From RGIG426 sp045640165 (GTDB taxonomy: Bacteria; Bacillota; Clostridia; Oscillospirales; Acutalibacteraceae): DNA of 33,877 nucleotides. Under the pieces are notes generated by a model, which made no database searches, was not told the DNA's origin, and was given only the letters and a program-made list of their open reading frames with translations. The position numbers and the translations under genes were made by a program. Where the stretch lies: the NCBI GenBank assembly GCA_045640165.1, contig JAZUEK010000071.1:1-33877 (forward strand), in the 5' to 3' direction. Positions 1 through 7,871 of the stretch are shown in pieces (the first letter of the stretch is position 1; every line of letters begins with the position of its first letter).

Positions 1-2
1 AA

Positions 3-1031
3 TTACAGCTCGGCGAAGTATTTGATGGTGCGGACCATCTGGCTGGTGTAGCTGTTCTCGTTGTCGTACCACGAAACGACCTGCACCTGATAGGTGTCGT
101 CGTCCACTTTGGAGACGAGGGTCTGGGTGGCATCGAACAGGGAACCGAAGCGCATGCCGATGATGTCGGAGGAGACGATCTGATCCTCGTTGTAGCCGAA
201 GGACTCGGTCGCCTGGGCTTTCATCGCGGCGTTGACAGCGTCAACGGTGACGTCCTTACCCTTGACAACAGCGGTCAGCAGGGTGGTGGAGCCGGTCGGA
301 GTCGGGATGCGCTGGGCAGCACCGATCAGTTTGCCGTTCAGAGCCGGGATAACCAGGCCGATGGCTTTCGCAGCACCGGTGGAGTTCGGCACGATGTTGC
401 AGGCACCGGCGCGGGAGCGGCGAAGATCGCCTTTGCGCTGCGGGCCGTCGAGGATCATCTGATCGCCGGTGTAGGCGTGCACGGTGCACATAATACCGGA
501 GACGATCGGGAAGTTATCGTTGAGGGCTTTCGCCATCGGCGCGAGGCAGTTGGTGGTGCAGGAAGCCGCGGAGATGATGTTGTCCTCTTTGGTCAACGTG
601 GTGTGGTTGACGTTGTAAACGATGGTCGGCAGATCGTTACCGGCCGGAGCGGAGATAACGACTTTTTTGGCGCCGGCGTTGATGTGAGCCTGCGCTTTTT
701 CTTTGCTGGTGTAGAAGCCGGTGCACTCGAGCACGACGTCCACGCCGATTTCGCCCCACGGGCAGTTGTTGGCGTCAGCCTCTTTGTAGATGGTGATTTT
801 TTTGCCGTCGACAACGATGTTGTCCTCGCCGGCTTCGACGGTGTGTTTGCCCTCGCCGTAATAGCCGAGGAAGGAACCTTGAGCGGTATCGTATTTCAGC
901 AGATGAGCGAGCATCGCCGGGCTGGTCAAGTCGTTGATAGCGACGACTTCGTAGCCGTCCGCCTCAAACATTTGACGGAACGCCAAGCGACCGATACGGC
1001 CAAAACCATTGATAGCAACTTTAACAGACAT
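3..1031 (-). CDS. gap: Glyceraldehyde-3-phosphate dehydrogenase, NAD-dependent type
   Basis: Glycolytic enzyme that oxidises and phosphorylates glyceraldehyde-3-phosphate to 1,3-bisphosphoglycerate in the cytoplasm. The 342-residue protein has the usual length. The N-terminal Rossmann fold shows the NGFGRIGR dinucleotide loop (residues 8-15). The catalytic motif SCTTNCLAP places the nucleophilic cysteine at residue 158, and the partner histidine is in TVHAYTGDQ (His185). Asp34 in the IND-L-T segment is typical of NAD-preferring glycolytic forms. The ATG is preceded by an AGGAGG ribosome site about 10 bases upstream and by a consensus promoter, so the start is secure. The gene is monocistronic as far as the window shows; its stop codon is only two bases from the window edge, so any downstream terminator is not visible. 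Confidence 0.97.
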   Translation of the reverse strand: MSVKVAINGFGRIGRLAFRQMFEADGYEVVAINDLTSPAMLAHLLKYDTAQGSFLGYYGEGKHTVEAGEDNIVVDGKKITIYKEADANNCPWGEIGVDVVLECTGFYTSKEKAQAHINAGAKKVVISAPAGNDLPTIVYNVNHTTLTKEDNIISAASCTTNCLAPMAKALNDNFPIVSGIMCTVHAYTGDQMILDGPQRKGDLRRSRAGACNIVPNSTGAAKAIGLVIPALNGKLIGAAQRIPTPTGSTTLLTAVVKGKDVTVDAVNAAMKAQATESFGYNEDQIVSSDIIGMRFGSLFDATQTLVSKVDDDTYQVQVVSWYDNENSYTSQMVRTIKYFAEL

Positions 1032-1064
1032 AGTAATAAACCTCCTAAAAAATTAGTTCGCCTT

Positions 1065-1093
1065 ATTATATCCCGTTTCGAAAAACTTTTCAA
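1065..1093 (-). promoter_or_regulatory. Sigma-A promoter of gap
   Basis: On the minus strand TTGAAA and TATAAT are separated by exactly 17 bases, followed by a short leader carrying AGGAGG before the gap ATG. This is a near-consensus housekeeping promoter. Confidence 0.85.
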
Positions 1094-1165
1094 GGGCTTT
1101 TTTGAACTTTTTCGTCGAAACAAGCAAGGTTTGGCGGTATCTGCAAAACTCTCGACCTTTTGTGC

Positions 1166-1197
1166 AAAAAAGAGCGTGCCGTCGGCACGCTCTTTTC
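1166..1197 (-). terminator. Intrinsic terminator of the 386-residue membrane protein gene
   Basis: Perfect stem AAAAGAGCGTGCC / GGCACGCTCTTTT around a GTC loop, with a U-run on the minus-strand transcript. It lies just past the stop codon at 1219 and separates that gene from the gap promoter. Confidence 0.9.
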
Positions 1198-1218
1198 ATA
1201 CGTTCTGAAATTTTGGGG

Positions 1219-2379
1219 TTATTCGGTAACGTCGGATTCCTCCGTTGCCACCGCGGCGATTTCGTCCGCCGCGTCTTCGATGGGCGCTTCTTCCGGCGCC
1301 TCGACCGGCGTTTCTTCCGCCGACACGTCCTCAACCGGAGCAACCGCGATTTCCTCGGCCGCCTCAACCGGCGCTTCTTCGGCGACAATCGGCGTTTGGG
1401 TCAACGTCACGGTGGGCGCGGTTTCTTCTTCTGCACCGAGCACCGCCATCAACGCCGCGGCGTCCTTGGCCTCTTTATACGCGGCGGTTTTCTCCGCCGC
1501 TTTTTTCGAACAGGCCACCGTACCCACCGCCAACGCAAACGCGCCGCACAGCAGGTCGGTCACGTCCGCGATAACAACCACGCCGGCAATGCGGTCGGGG
1601 CAGTAGGTGCGGATAAACCACTGGGAGAAAAAGGCGCTGATGGCCACGATACCGAATGCAAACGCGCAAGCCGGAAGTCCCACGCCGGCGAGTTTTGTCC
1701 GCCCGTTCAGGTGTTGACCGAACATATAGAAGAACAACAGCGACAAAATGAGCAACGCCGCCTGCGTAGCGGAAAATGCGTTACGGATGGTGGAGGCATA
1801 CGACTGAACGTACCGCGCGAGACGGCAGAACGCCCACAAAATCGGCAAAACCGACAGCCACTGGCCGCCGACACTGCCTGCTTTTTTGCCGAACATCCAC
1901 AAAAATCCGAGCACCAACAACGCTACGCCGCCGAGCACGCCGAAAATCAGCGTGCCGTTCAAAAAGAGGCGGTCAATGCCACCGAAATCGGCGTTGCTGA
2001 ACACCGTGTAATACGGCGGAGGCGCGATGCCTTTTTCATAAAACGCCCACGCCTGCTGACCGCAGTTGAGCAACAAATTCGCACCGGCAGCCACGCCGAA
2101 AAAGCCGAGCAACAGCGACGATTCGCCCCAGTGAAGCAAGCCGCCGCGACGACCGAGCGCTACGTAAACGGCAATCAGCGCAAAAAACACCGCTGCCGCC
2201 GCGAGCGGCGCATAAATCGCCCACTGGCGGTTAACGTTCGTTTGCGCAATGAAATACGCGGCGTCAATTTGAATCCACGCGAGCACAAACGTCATCACCA
2301 GAGACAGCCACAACGGGTTGCCGAGAAGTCTGCGTTTCAAACGGAGGTCCCCTTTCCGGAAAACACGACGAATAGCCAT
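1219..2379 (-). CDS. Polytopic membrane protein with acidic Ala/Glu-rich C-terminal tail, function unknown
   Basis: I do not recognise this family. From the ATG at 2379 the protein is 386 residues. It starts with a short basic segment (IRRVFRKGDLRLKRR), then shows about eight hydrophobic helices across roughly residues 20-300. The last ~85 residues are low-complexity, built of Ala, Glu, Val and Pro with repeated EEAPVEA-like units, and are probably cytosolic and disordered. The open frame extends five codons further upstream to an ATG at 2394, but that ATG has no ribosome site, whereas the one at 2379 has an AAGG element about seven bases upstream. The gene has its own consensus promoter and terminator, so it is a single-gene transcript. 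The tail could bind cations or a basic partner; that is speculation. Confidence 0.8.
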   Translation of the reverse strand: MAIRRVFRKGDLRLKRRLLGNPLWLSLVMTFVLAWIQIDAAYFIAQTNVNRQWAIYAPLAAAAVFFALIAVYVALGRRGGLLHWGESSLLLGFFGVAAGANLLLNCGQQAWAFYEKGIAPPPYYTVFSNADFGGIDRLFLNGTLIFGVLGGVALLVLGFLWMFGKKAGSVGGQWLSVLPILWAFCRLARYVQSYASTIRNAFSATQAALLILSLLFFYMFGQHLNGRTKLAGVGLPACAFAFGIVAISAFFSQWFIRTYCPDRIAGVVVIADVTDLLCGAFALAVGTVACSKKAAEKTAAYKEAKDAAALMAVLGAEEETAPTVTLTQTPIVAEEAPVEAAEEIAVAPVEDVSAEETPVEAPEEAPIEDAADEIAAVATEESDVTE

Positions 2380-2419
2380 CGCCGCGCCTTGCATACATAT
2401 TATATAGTAACCGACTTAG

Positions 2420-2448
2420 ATTATAGCCAATAGTTTTCCCAAAGTCAA
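2420..2448 (-). promoter_or_regulatory. Sigma-A promoter of the membrane protein gene
   Basis: Minus strand TTGACT, 17-base spacer, TATAAT. The predicted transcript start lies about 35 bases before the ATG at 2379. Confidence 0.85.
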
Positions 2449-2464
2449 GAAAGGAAATGGATTT

Positions 2465-3538
2465 ATGCAAAAAAACCGGAAATTTTACGCGCTGCTCACC
2501 GTCCTTTGTGCCGCGGCACTGTTTTGTATTCCGCTGGCATCCGCTCGCAAAAAAGAGGCGGTCGTCCCCACCGTCGCCACACCATCCTCAGCCGCTCTTT
2601 CTTCCGCCACCGCCGACCGCACGACGAAAAAGACAACAACGCCCCCTCGCCCGACGGCCGCCGATTCCGCGGCTGTCGCGGCGCTTTCCAAAGAAACGTT
2701 TACCGTTCTCCACGCGGACGGCAAAACGAAAAGTCAAATTTCCTGCCGCGAGTTTCTCATCTTCAACCTCGCCGCCGAGATGCTTCCCTCGTTCGAACCG
2801 GAAGCCTTAAAAGCGCAGGCCGTCGCTTCGTATACCTACTTTTGCTATGAGCGCGAACGCGAGCGAGAAAATCCGCAAAAATCGCTTTGCGGTGCGGATT
2901 TTGCGGACACGCCCGTCCCGTTCCCCGAGGGATATTCGGCCGCGTACTGGAAAGAAAAGTGGGGCGAAAAAACCTATGCCGCCGCCTACAAAAAATTGGC
3001 GGATGCGGTGGATGCCGTGGCAGGTGTACAGATAAAATACAACGGCAAGCCCATCTTGGCGGCGTACCACGCCATCAGTTCCGGTCAAACGGAAGTGGCC
3101 GAAACGGTATGGGCGGCGGCGACACCGTATCTGCAATCCGTCGACAGTTCCGCCGACAAAAACGCGCCCGATTATATCACAACCGTCCGCTTTTCCACCG
3201 ATGAATTTCGCAAAGCGCTCGCGGATATCGAAGGGCTTTCGCTGACCGGCGACCCCAAAACGTGGGTCTCGTCCGACGTCACCCGTTCCGCCGCCGGCAC
3301 CGTGTTAAAGCTCACCGTCGGGTCGGTGGCGCTGACGGGAAAAGAATGCCGCTCGCGCTTCGGATTGCGGTCCGCCTGCTTTTCGGTCGCCTACAAAGAC
3401 GGCGGTTTCACCTTTACCGTTAAAGGCAACGGCCACGGTGTCGGCCTCAGTCAATACGGCGCACAGTTTGCCGCGCTGGACGGCGCGAATTATCAAGAAA
3501 TTTTACACCGCTATTACACCGACGTAACTATCACGTAA
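2465..3538 (+). CDS. spoIID: SpoIID/LytB-family peptidoglycan glycosylase-like protein
   Basis: SpoIID is a lytic transglycosylase acting on denuded glycan strands during engulfment; the broader SpoIID/LytB family also has non-sporulation members. The 357-residue protein begins with a signal or anchor segment (residues 7-27), then a Ser/Thr/Pro/Ala-rich linker to about residue 75. The family core follows: EMLPSFEPEALKAQAV (residues 105-120, Glu105 at the catalytic position), the AISSGQTE segment (203-210), and the C-terminal signature GNGHGVGLSQYGA near residue 325. An AGGAAA ribosome site precedes the ATG. It diverges from the neighbouring membrane protein gene. No clear sigma-A promoter is visible on this strand, which would fit sporulation-sigma control, but I cannot show that. 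Family assignment is firm; true spoIID orthology is less so. Confidence 0.85.
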   Translation: MQKNRKFYALLTVLCAAALFCIPLASARKKEAVVPTVATPSSAALSSATADRTTKKTTTPPRPTAADSAAVAALSKETFTVLHADGKTKSQISCREFLIFNLAAEMLPSFEPEALKAQAVASYTYFCYERERERENPQKSLCGADFADTPVPFPEGYSAAYWKEKWGEKTYAAAYKKLADAVDAVAGVQIKYNGKPILAAYHAISSGQTEVAETVWAAATPYLQSVDSSADKNAPDYITTVRFSTDEFRKALADIEGLSLTGDPKTWVSSDVTRSAAGTVLKLTVGSVALTGKECRSRFGLRSACFSVAYKDGGFTFTVKGNGHGVGLSQYGAQFAALDGANYQEILHRYYTDVTIT

Positions 3539-3551
3539 CGAAAATTTGCTC

Positions 3552-3580
3552 TTGTAATTTAAGGTAAGATACAGTATAAT
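3552..3580 (+). promoter_or_regulatory. Sigma-A promoter of the carboxypeptidase gene
   Basis: TTGTAA, 17-base spacer, TATAAT, ending 32 bases before the ATG at 3613. A GAAAGGGGG ribosome site lies between. Confidence 0.85.
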
Positions 3581-3612
3581 AAAAAAGATGTTGTAAGAAA
3601 GGGGGCGGACCT

Positions 3613-4695
3613 ATGCCGCTGACCACCGAAGAACGCCTGGCACGCCGTCGTCGTGCCAAACGCCGCAAACGCCTGGTGCTGACCGGATTGTTGCTTGTCT
3701 TTTTGTGCATTGTCGCTCTGGTCGTGTGGCTTGTTACCCTTGCGATCGGCGCACTCGGCAACCACAACCCTGCCCCCCACACCCCCGTTCCGTCCGCTAC
3801 CACCGCCTACCCCACCTGCGACGCGACCGAAGTCGCCGCAGGCGTACATATGAACAGCATTTTGCTTTACGACGCCACCCACAAAGCGGTGTTGTATGAA
3901 CAAAACGCCGACGCGCTCGCCTACCCTGCCAGCACAACCAAATTGATGGCCGCGCTCGCCGCCTGCCGTTACGGCGACCCGAACGCGTCGTACGTTATCG
4001 GCTCGGAACAAAACCTCGTGGAATGGGATGCGAGCCGCGCCTATCTGGAAGAGGGCAAAGCCTATCCCCTCGCCGGCCTGCTTGACGGTCTGCTTCTCCC
4101 CTCCGGCGCGGATGCGGCGTATTGCCTCGCCGCGAACGTCGCGCGGTATCACGAAAACAACCCGAACTTATCGGATGCGGACGCGGTTGCCGCGTTTGTG
4201 CAGTATATGAACGATATCGCCACCGAACTCGGTTGCACCGGCACGCACTTCGTAACGCCGGACGGGTATCACGATCCCTACCACTTCACCACCGCGCGCG
4301 ACATGCTGAAAATCGCCGAGGCCGCGCTTACGTGCGAGCCGATTGCCGCCACGGTGAAAAAAGCGGAAAGCGAATACGGCGACTGGGAAAACGGCAACCT
4401 GCTTGTCTGTCCGGACGAGCCGTATTACTATGAATACGCCACCGGCCTCAAAACCGGGTATACCGACGAAGCCGGCTTCTGCCTCGCCGCGTCCGCCGAG
4501 CGGAACGGCGTCCGCCTCATCGCGATTATGTTCCAAAGCACCAGCACCGAATTCCGCTTCCTCGATGCACAAAATCTGTTTGAGCGCGGCTTCGCTCTTG
4601 CGGAACATCCGCCCACAACTACCGTTCCCCGGCTGTTCAAATATTTTGACGCTGCGACCGCAAACGTCACCGAACCGACCGCGTCTCAACCGTAA
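3613..4695 (+). CDS. D-alanyl-D-alanine carboxypeptidase (DacF/PBP5-type, peptidase S11)
   Basis: A penicillin-binding protein that trims the terminal D-Ala from peptidoglycan stem peptides at the outer membrane face. The 360-residue protein has a very basic N-terminus (residues 10-20), one transmembrane anchor (about 21-48), a Pro/Thr linker, and then the S11 domain. The SxxK motif is STTK (Ser107, Lys110) and the KTG motif is at 280-282. The usual SxN motif reads S-G-A at 164-166, with alanine where asparagine is expected. No long C-terminal PBP5 domain is evident; only about 50 residues follow the catalytic core. It is anchored at its N-terminus rather than by a C-terminal amphipathic helix. 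Own promoter and terminator. Confidence 0.9.
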   Translation: MPLTTEERLARRRRAKRRKRLVLTGLLLVFLCIVALVVWLVTLAIGALGNHNPAPHTPVPSATTAYPTCDATEVAAGVHMNSILLYDATHKAVLYEQNADALAYPASTTKLMAALAACRYGDPNASYVIGSEQNLVEWDASRAYLEEGKAYPLAGLLDGLLLPSGADAAYCLAANVARYHENNPNLSDADAVAAFVQYMNDIATELGCTGTHFVTPDGYHDPYHFTTARDMLKIAEAALTCEPIAATVKKAESEYGDWENGNLLVCPDEPYYYEYATGLKTGYTDEAGFCLAASAERNGVRLIAIMFQSTSTEFRFLDAQNLFERGFALAEHPPTTTVPRLFKYFDAATANVTEPTASQP

Positions 4696-4701
4696 TTTTC
4701 C

Positions 4702-4732
4702 TTGAAAAACCGCGGTTTTTGCGGTTTTTTCA
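4702..4732 (+). terminator. Intrinsic terminator after the carboxypeptidase gene
   Basis: Inverted repeat TTGAAAAACCGC / GCGGTTTTTTCAA just past the stop codon, with a T-run in the 3' arm. It separates the gene from the 5S rRNA promoter. Confidence 0.75.
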
Positions 4733-4761
4733 AAAAAATCGAATTTTTTTGAAAAAAGTTC

Positions 4762-4790
4762 TTGACATTTCGGAACGCTTGTGGTAAAGT
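4762..4790 (+). promoter_or_regulatory. Promoter of the solitary 5S rRNA gene
   Basis: Perfect TTGACA, 17-base spacer, TAAAGT, ending about 30 bases before the 5' end of the 5S RNA. Confidence 0.85.
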
Positions 4791-4820
4791 TAGTCCTGTT
4801 CCCCCAACAGGGGGAGCGAT

Positions 4821-4938
<118 letters not shown>

Positions 4939-4940
4939 CA

Positions 4941-4971
4941 AAGACCTGCCCTTCGGTGCAGGTCTTTTTTG
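4941..4971 (+). terminator. Intrinsic terminator of the 5S rRNA gene
   Basis: AAGACCTGC / GCAGGTCTT stem around a CCTTCGGT loop followed by a T-run. Confidence 0.9.
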
Positions 4972-5014
4972 TTACATTTTTTCATAAAATCAAGCGGAAA
5001 TTCTCATTTTTCTC

Positions 5015-5043
5015 TTGCAATTCGGAAAAATCGCGTGTATTAT
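5015..5043 (+). promoter_or_regulatory. Promoter of the aminotransferase gene
   Basis: TTGCAA, 17-base spacer, TATTAT, ending about 32 bases before the ATG at 5076. Confidence 0.7.
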
Positions 5044-5075
5044 TATTACTATCCTATATAAAAGGGGTTTTCTCT

Positions 5076-6353
5076 ATGGCATCGATTAACGAACTGTCCG
5101 TCGCCGCGCTCGAAGCGCGCCTTTCGGAACTTCAAACCGAATACAACGCCTTTTGCGAAAAAGGGCTTCATTTAGATATGTCTCGCGGCAAGCCGGGCGC
5201 CGATTTGCTTAAACTCGCGCCGGGTCTGCTCGACTGCGTCAGCGAAGAGAGCGGCTATCTCGCCGAAAACGGCTTTGACACGCGCAACTACGGTATTTTG
5301 GACGGTATTCCCGAGGCCAAAAAACTGTTCGCCGATATTTTCGGTGTCTCCGCCGACAACGTCATTGTCGGCGGCAGTTCGAGCCTGAATCTGATGTTCG
5401 ACTATATCGCCACCGCCTACGCCAAAGGCATCTGCGGCGCACAGCCGTGGGTGAAACAAGGTGCGTGCAAATTCCTCTGCCCCGTGCCGGGCTATGACCG
5501 CCATTTTGCCGTGACCGAATATTTCGGGCTCGAAATGATTAACGTGCCGCTCGTGGACGGCGGTCCGGATATGGACCTTGTGGAAGAACTCGTCAAAGAT
5601 CCTCTCGTCAAAGGTATGTGGTGCGTGCCGATGTACGCAAACCCGACCGGCCTCACCTATACGGACGAAACCGTTCGCCGCTTGGCCGCTCTCAAACCGG
5701 CCGCCGAGGATTTCCGCATTATGTGGGACAACGCCTACTGCCTGCACCATCTCTCGGACGACCAAGACACCCTGCTCAACATTTTTGATGCCACCAAAGA
5801 AGCCGGCAACGAAGATATCGTCGTGTCGTTCACCTCGACTTCGAAAGTCAGTTTCCCCGGCAGCGGTGTCGCCGCGATTGCCGCCTCCGCAAAAAATGTT
5901 GCGGACATCAAAAAGCGCATGACGGTGCAGACCATCGGCTTTGACAAAATCAATATGCTCCGCCACGTGCGGTATTTCAAAAACCTCGACGGCATCAAAG
6001 CGCAAATGAAACTCCGCGCCGACGTGCTTCGCCCGAAATTCGAGACCGTCCTGCGCCTGCTTAACGAACGCCTCGGCGGCAAAGACGTTGCCGAATGGAC
6101 GAATCCGCGCGGCGGCTATTTCATCTGTGTCGATCTCGTGGACGGTTGCGCTGCGCGCGTCGCCCAGCTTATGAAAGACGCCGGCGTGGTCATCACCGGC
6201 GCCGGCGCGACCTTCCCTTACCACAAAGATCCGCGCGACCGCAACCTGCGCCTTGCGCCGTCCTATCCGCCGGTGGAAGAGCTGGAACTCTCCGCCACCC
6301 TTTTCTGCATCTGCGCCGAAATGGCCGCGATCGAAAAGAAATTGGGGAAATAA
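5076..6353 (+). CDS. Aspartate aminotransferase, subgroup Ic (AspT / Aminotran_MocR family)
   Basis: A PLP-dependent fold-type I aminotransferase, 425 residues. The overall sequence matches the family typified by Corynebacterium AspT, which interconverts aspartate and oxaloacetate with 2-oxoglutarate/glutamate. Visible elements are the N-terminal DMSRGKPG (34-41), the NYGILDGIPEAK segment (71-82), GGSSSLNLM (99-107), NPTG (189-192), IMWDNAY with the PLP-pyridine aspartate (Asp218), and the PLP-lysine in STSKVSFPGSG (Lys257). The frame is open 40 codons upstream to an ATG at 4956, but that region overlaps the 5S terminator; the ATG at 5076 has an AGGGG ribosome site and a promoter directly upstream. 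Monocistronic with its own terminator. The amino-donor specificity is inferred from the family. Confidence 0.88.
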   Translation: MASINELSVAALEARLSELQTEYNAFCEKGLHLDMSRGKPGADLLKLAPGLLDCVSEESGYLAENGFDTRNYGILDGIPEAKKLFADIFGVSADNVIVGGSSSLNLMFDYIATAYAKGICGAQPWVKQGACKFLCPVPGYDRHFAVTEYFGLEMINVPLVDGGPDMDLVEELVKDPLVKGMWCVPMYANPTGLTYTDETVRRLAALKPAAEDFRIMWDNAYCLHHLSDDQDTLLNIFDATKEAGNEDIVVSFTSTSKVSFPGSGVAAIAASAKNVADIKKRMTVQTIGFDKINMLRHVRYFKNLDGIKAQMKLRADVLRPKFETVLRLLNERLGGKDVAEWTNPRGGYFICVDLVDGCAARVAQLMKDAGVVITGAGATFPYHKDPRDRNLRLAPSYPPVEELELSATLFCICAEMAAIEKKLGK

Positions 6354-6370
6354 ATTTTCTCGTGTATACC

Positions 6371-6407
6371 AAAACCGCCTCTCCGTTTGGAGAGGCGGTT
6401 TTTTGTC
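6371..6407 (+). terminator. Intrinsic terminator after the aminotransferase gene
   Basis: AAAACCGCCTCTCC / GGAGAGGCGGTTTT stem with a GTTT loop and a T-run. Confidence 0.9.
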
Positions 6408-6421
6408 TTTTTACGGCGGCA

Positions 6422-6501
6422 TTGTAGGGGCGATTCATGAATCGCCCCATCAAATATGTTTCATCGACCAAAAGGGGGGCATTCGTGAATGACCCCTACA
6501 A
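6422..6501 (+). repeat. 80-bp palindromic intergenic repeat (MITE/REP-like)
   Basis: The stretch begins TTGTAGGGGCGATTCATGAA and ends in the near-exact inverted copy, closing with CCCCTACAA. Each arm is itself a small palindrome (GGGGCGATTCATGAATCGCCCC on the left, split here as GGGGCGATTCA and TGAATCGCCCC). The arms are imperfect relative to each other. No coding potential is apparent. It lies 15 bases past the aminotransferase terminator. Related GTAGGGG/CCCCTAC modules occur at 8.9, 30.9, 31.0 and 32.0 kb. Confidence 0.7.
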
Positions 6502-6556
6502 ACACGCCGCAAATTTCATCAAAATCCACCCTCGAAAAAATTTTTGCAAATTGTTC

Positions 6557-6585
6557 TTGACAAAATGATATCATTGTGATATCAT
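6557..6585 (+). promoter_or_regulatory. Sigma-A promoter overlapped by a perfect palindromic operator
   Basis: TTGACA (6557-6562), 17-base spacer, TATCAT (6580-6585). A perfect inverted repeat, ATGATATCA (6565-6573), TTG, TGATATCAT (6577-6585), fills the spacer and the -10 box, so a protein bound there would block RNA polymerase. The downstream Arc-like gene at 7664 is an obvious candidate for the binding protein, but this is inference. Confidence 0.8.
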
Positions 6586-6615
6586 ATCCGCAGAACACGA
6601 AAGGAGTGTTTTGTT

Positions 6616-7662
6616 ATGAATGAAAATTTGGTAAACATCCCCGAAGAAAAGAAAGCCAAAGCCTCGTCCGGTATGGCGGCGCTGATTTTGACCGCGCTGC
6701 TGTATCTCGCGGCGCTCGGCGTAACCATTTACGGCGCGATTTTGATGGACAGCGACGCTCCCGGCTGGGGCATTGCCCTGTTGGTCATCGGCATCGTGTG
6801 GCTGTGTGTCGGTTTCATCCCGTTCCTCGGCCTCAAAGTCATTAAACCGCAGGAAGCGCTGGTGCTCACCCTGTTCGGCACCTACGTCGGCTCGCTGAAA
6901 GACTCCGGATTTTATTTTGTCAACCCGTTTTGCACCGCGGTGAACCCGGCGGCGACCACCAAGCTCAGCCAAAGCGGCGATGCGGAAGTCAAAACCGACG
7001 CGGTAGCGGTAGCGGCCGCGGCGGCGCAGGCGGCGGCTTCGATTCCGAGCAAAAAGGTGTCGCTGAAAGTGATGACCCTCAACAACAACAAACAAAAAAT
7101 CAACGATTGCCTCGGCAACCCGGTGGAAATCGGCATCGCGGTCATGTGGCGCGTGGTGGATACCGCCAAAGCGGTGTTCGCGGTGGATAACTACAAAGAA
7201 TACCTCTCGCTGCAATGCGACGGCGCGCTGCGCAACGTGGTGCGGAAGTATCCCTATGACGTCGCGCCCGGCGTGGACACCACCGGCGACGGTATCGCCG
7301 ACGAGGGCAGCCTGCGTGGGTCGAGCGAAGTCGTTGCCGAACGCATTCGCAACGAAATCCAAGAGAAAGTTGCCGATGCCGGCCTCGAAATCCTCGAAGC
7401 GCGCATCACCTACTTAGCCTACGCCCCCGAAATCGCCGCTGTGATGCTGCAACGTCAGCAGGCGAGCGCGATTGTCGACGCACGCAAGATGATTGTGGAC
7501 GGCGCGGTCGGCATGGTGGAAATGGCGCTGGAAAAACTCAACGAAAAAGACCTCGTCAACCTCGACGAGGAGCGCAAAGCCGCGATGGTCTCCAACCTGA
7601 TGGTCGTTCTGTGCGGCAACAAAGACGCCCAGCCGATCGTCAACTCCGGCAGTTTGTACTGA
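6616..7662 (+). CDS. SPFH (band 7/prohibitin-type) domain membrane protein
   Basis: SPFH proteins form membrane-bound oligomeric scaffolds. This one has 348 residues: a short cytosolic N-terminus, two hydrophobic helices (about 20-43 and 49-72), then the SPFH domain from LKVIKPQEALVLTLFGTYVG onward, including FYFVNPF and the VEIGIAVMWRVVDTAKAVF core near residues 175-195. An Ala-rich coiled segment (about 128-140) and a helical AAVMLQRQQASAIVDARKMI segment (about 276-295) follow, typical of the oligomerising helix. The ATG has a GGAG ribosome site. Its stop is separated by one base from the ATG of the Arc-like gene, so the two are co-transcribed and probably translationally coupled. Such SPFH/Arc pairs are, from memory, seen in other Clostridia. 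Confidence 0.85.
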   Translation: MNENLVNIPEEKKAKASSGMAALILTALLYLAALGVTIYGAILMDSDAPGWGIALLVIGIVWLCVGFIPFLGLKVIKPQEALVLTLFGTYVGSLKDSGFYFVNPFCTAVNPAATTKLSQSGDAEVKTDAVAVAAAAAQAAASIPSKKVSLKVMTLNNNKQKINDCLGNPVEIGIAVMWRVVDTAKAVFAVDNYKEYLSLQCDGALRNVVRKYPYDVAPGVDTTGDGIADEGSLRGSSEVVAERIRNEIQEKVADAGLEILEARITYLAYAPEIAAVMLQRQQASAIVDARKMIVDGAVGMVEMALEKLNEKDLVNLDEERKAAMVSNLMVVLCGNKDAQPIVNSGSLY

Positions 7663-7663
7663 T

Positions 7664-7864
7664 ATGGCGGACGAGAAGAAGCAGGTCCCGTTGCGGTTGT
7701 CCGCGAAGCTGTACGGACAAATCGCCGCGTGGGCAGAGGACGATTTTCGCTCGGTCAACGGGCAGATTGAATATCTGCTGTCCGAGTGTGTGCGCCAGCG
7801 CAAGAAAAACGGCGCGTACGTCGGCGAAGAAATCGACGTTCCACCGGAATTGGATATCGAATAA
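7664..7864 (+). CDS. Small Arc-type ribbon-helix-helix DNA-binding protein
   Basis: 66 residues. The segment KKQVPLRLSAKLYGQIAAW (5-23) has the alternating pattern of an RHH beta-strand and first helix, and RSVNGQIEYLLSECVRQRKK (about 30-49) matches the Arc/Mnt second helix, including the RSVNxxI signature. A charged tail, EEIDVPPELDIE, closes the protein. It begins one base after the SPFH stop codon. There is no separate ribosome site beyond the SPFH 3' end, implying coupled translation. It may act as the repressor of its own operon through the palindrome at 6565-6585. A toxin-antitoxin reading is less likely because its partner is an SPFH protein, not a small toxin. Confidence 0.75.
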   Translation: MADEKKQVPLRLSAKLYGQIAAWAEDDFRSVNGQIEYLLSECVRQRKKNGAYVGEEIDVPPELDIE

Positions 7865-7871
7865 CTATGTA

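Noticed and set aside
2392..2399. CATACATA as a possible sporulation sigma-E -10 element for spoIID
   Set aside because: No matching -35 at a suitable distance, and it lies across the start region of the divergent gene.
1102..2433. A 443-codon plus-strand open frame opposite the membrane protein
   Set aside because: Arg/His/Gln-rich, no ribosome site, and it spans a terminator and a promoter of the minus-strand gene.
4956..5075. A 40-codon N-terminal extension of the aminotransferase
   Set aside because: It overlaps the 5S terminator, has no ribosome site, and the predicted promoter (5015-5043) lies inside it.
7664..7864. Toxin-antitoxin reading of the Arc-like gene
   Set aside because: No small toxin-like partner; it is coupled to a 348-residue SPFH protein instead.
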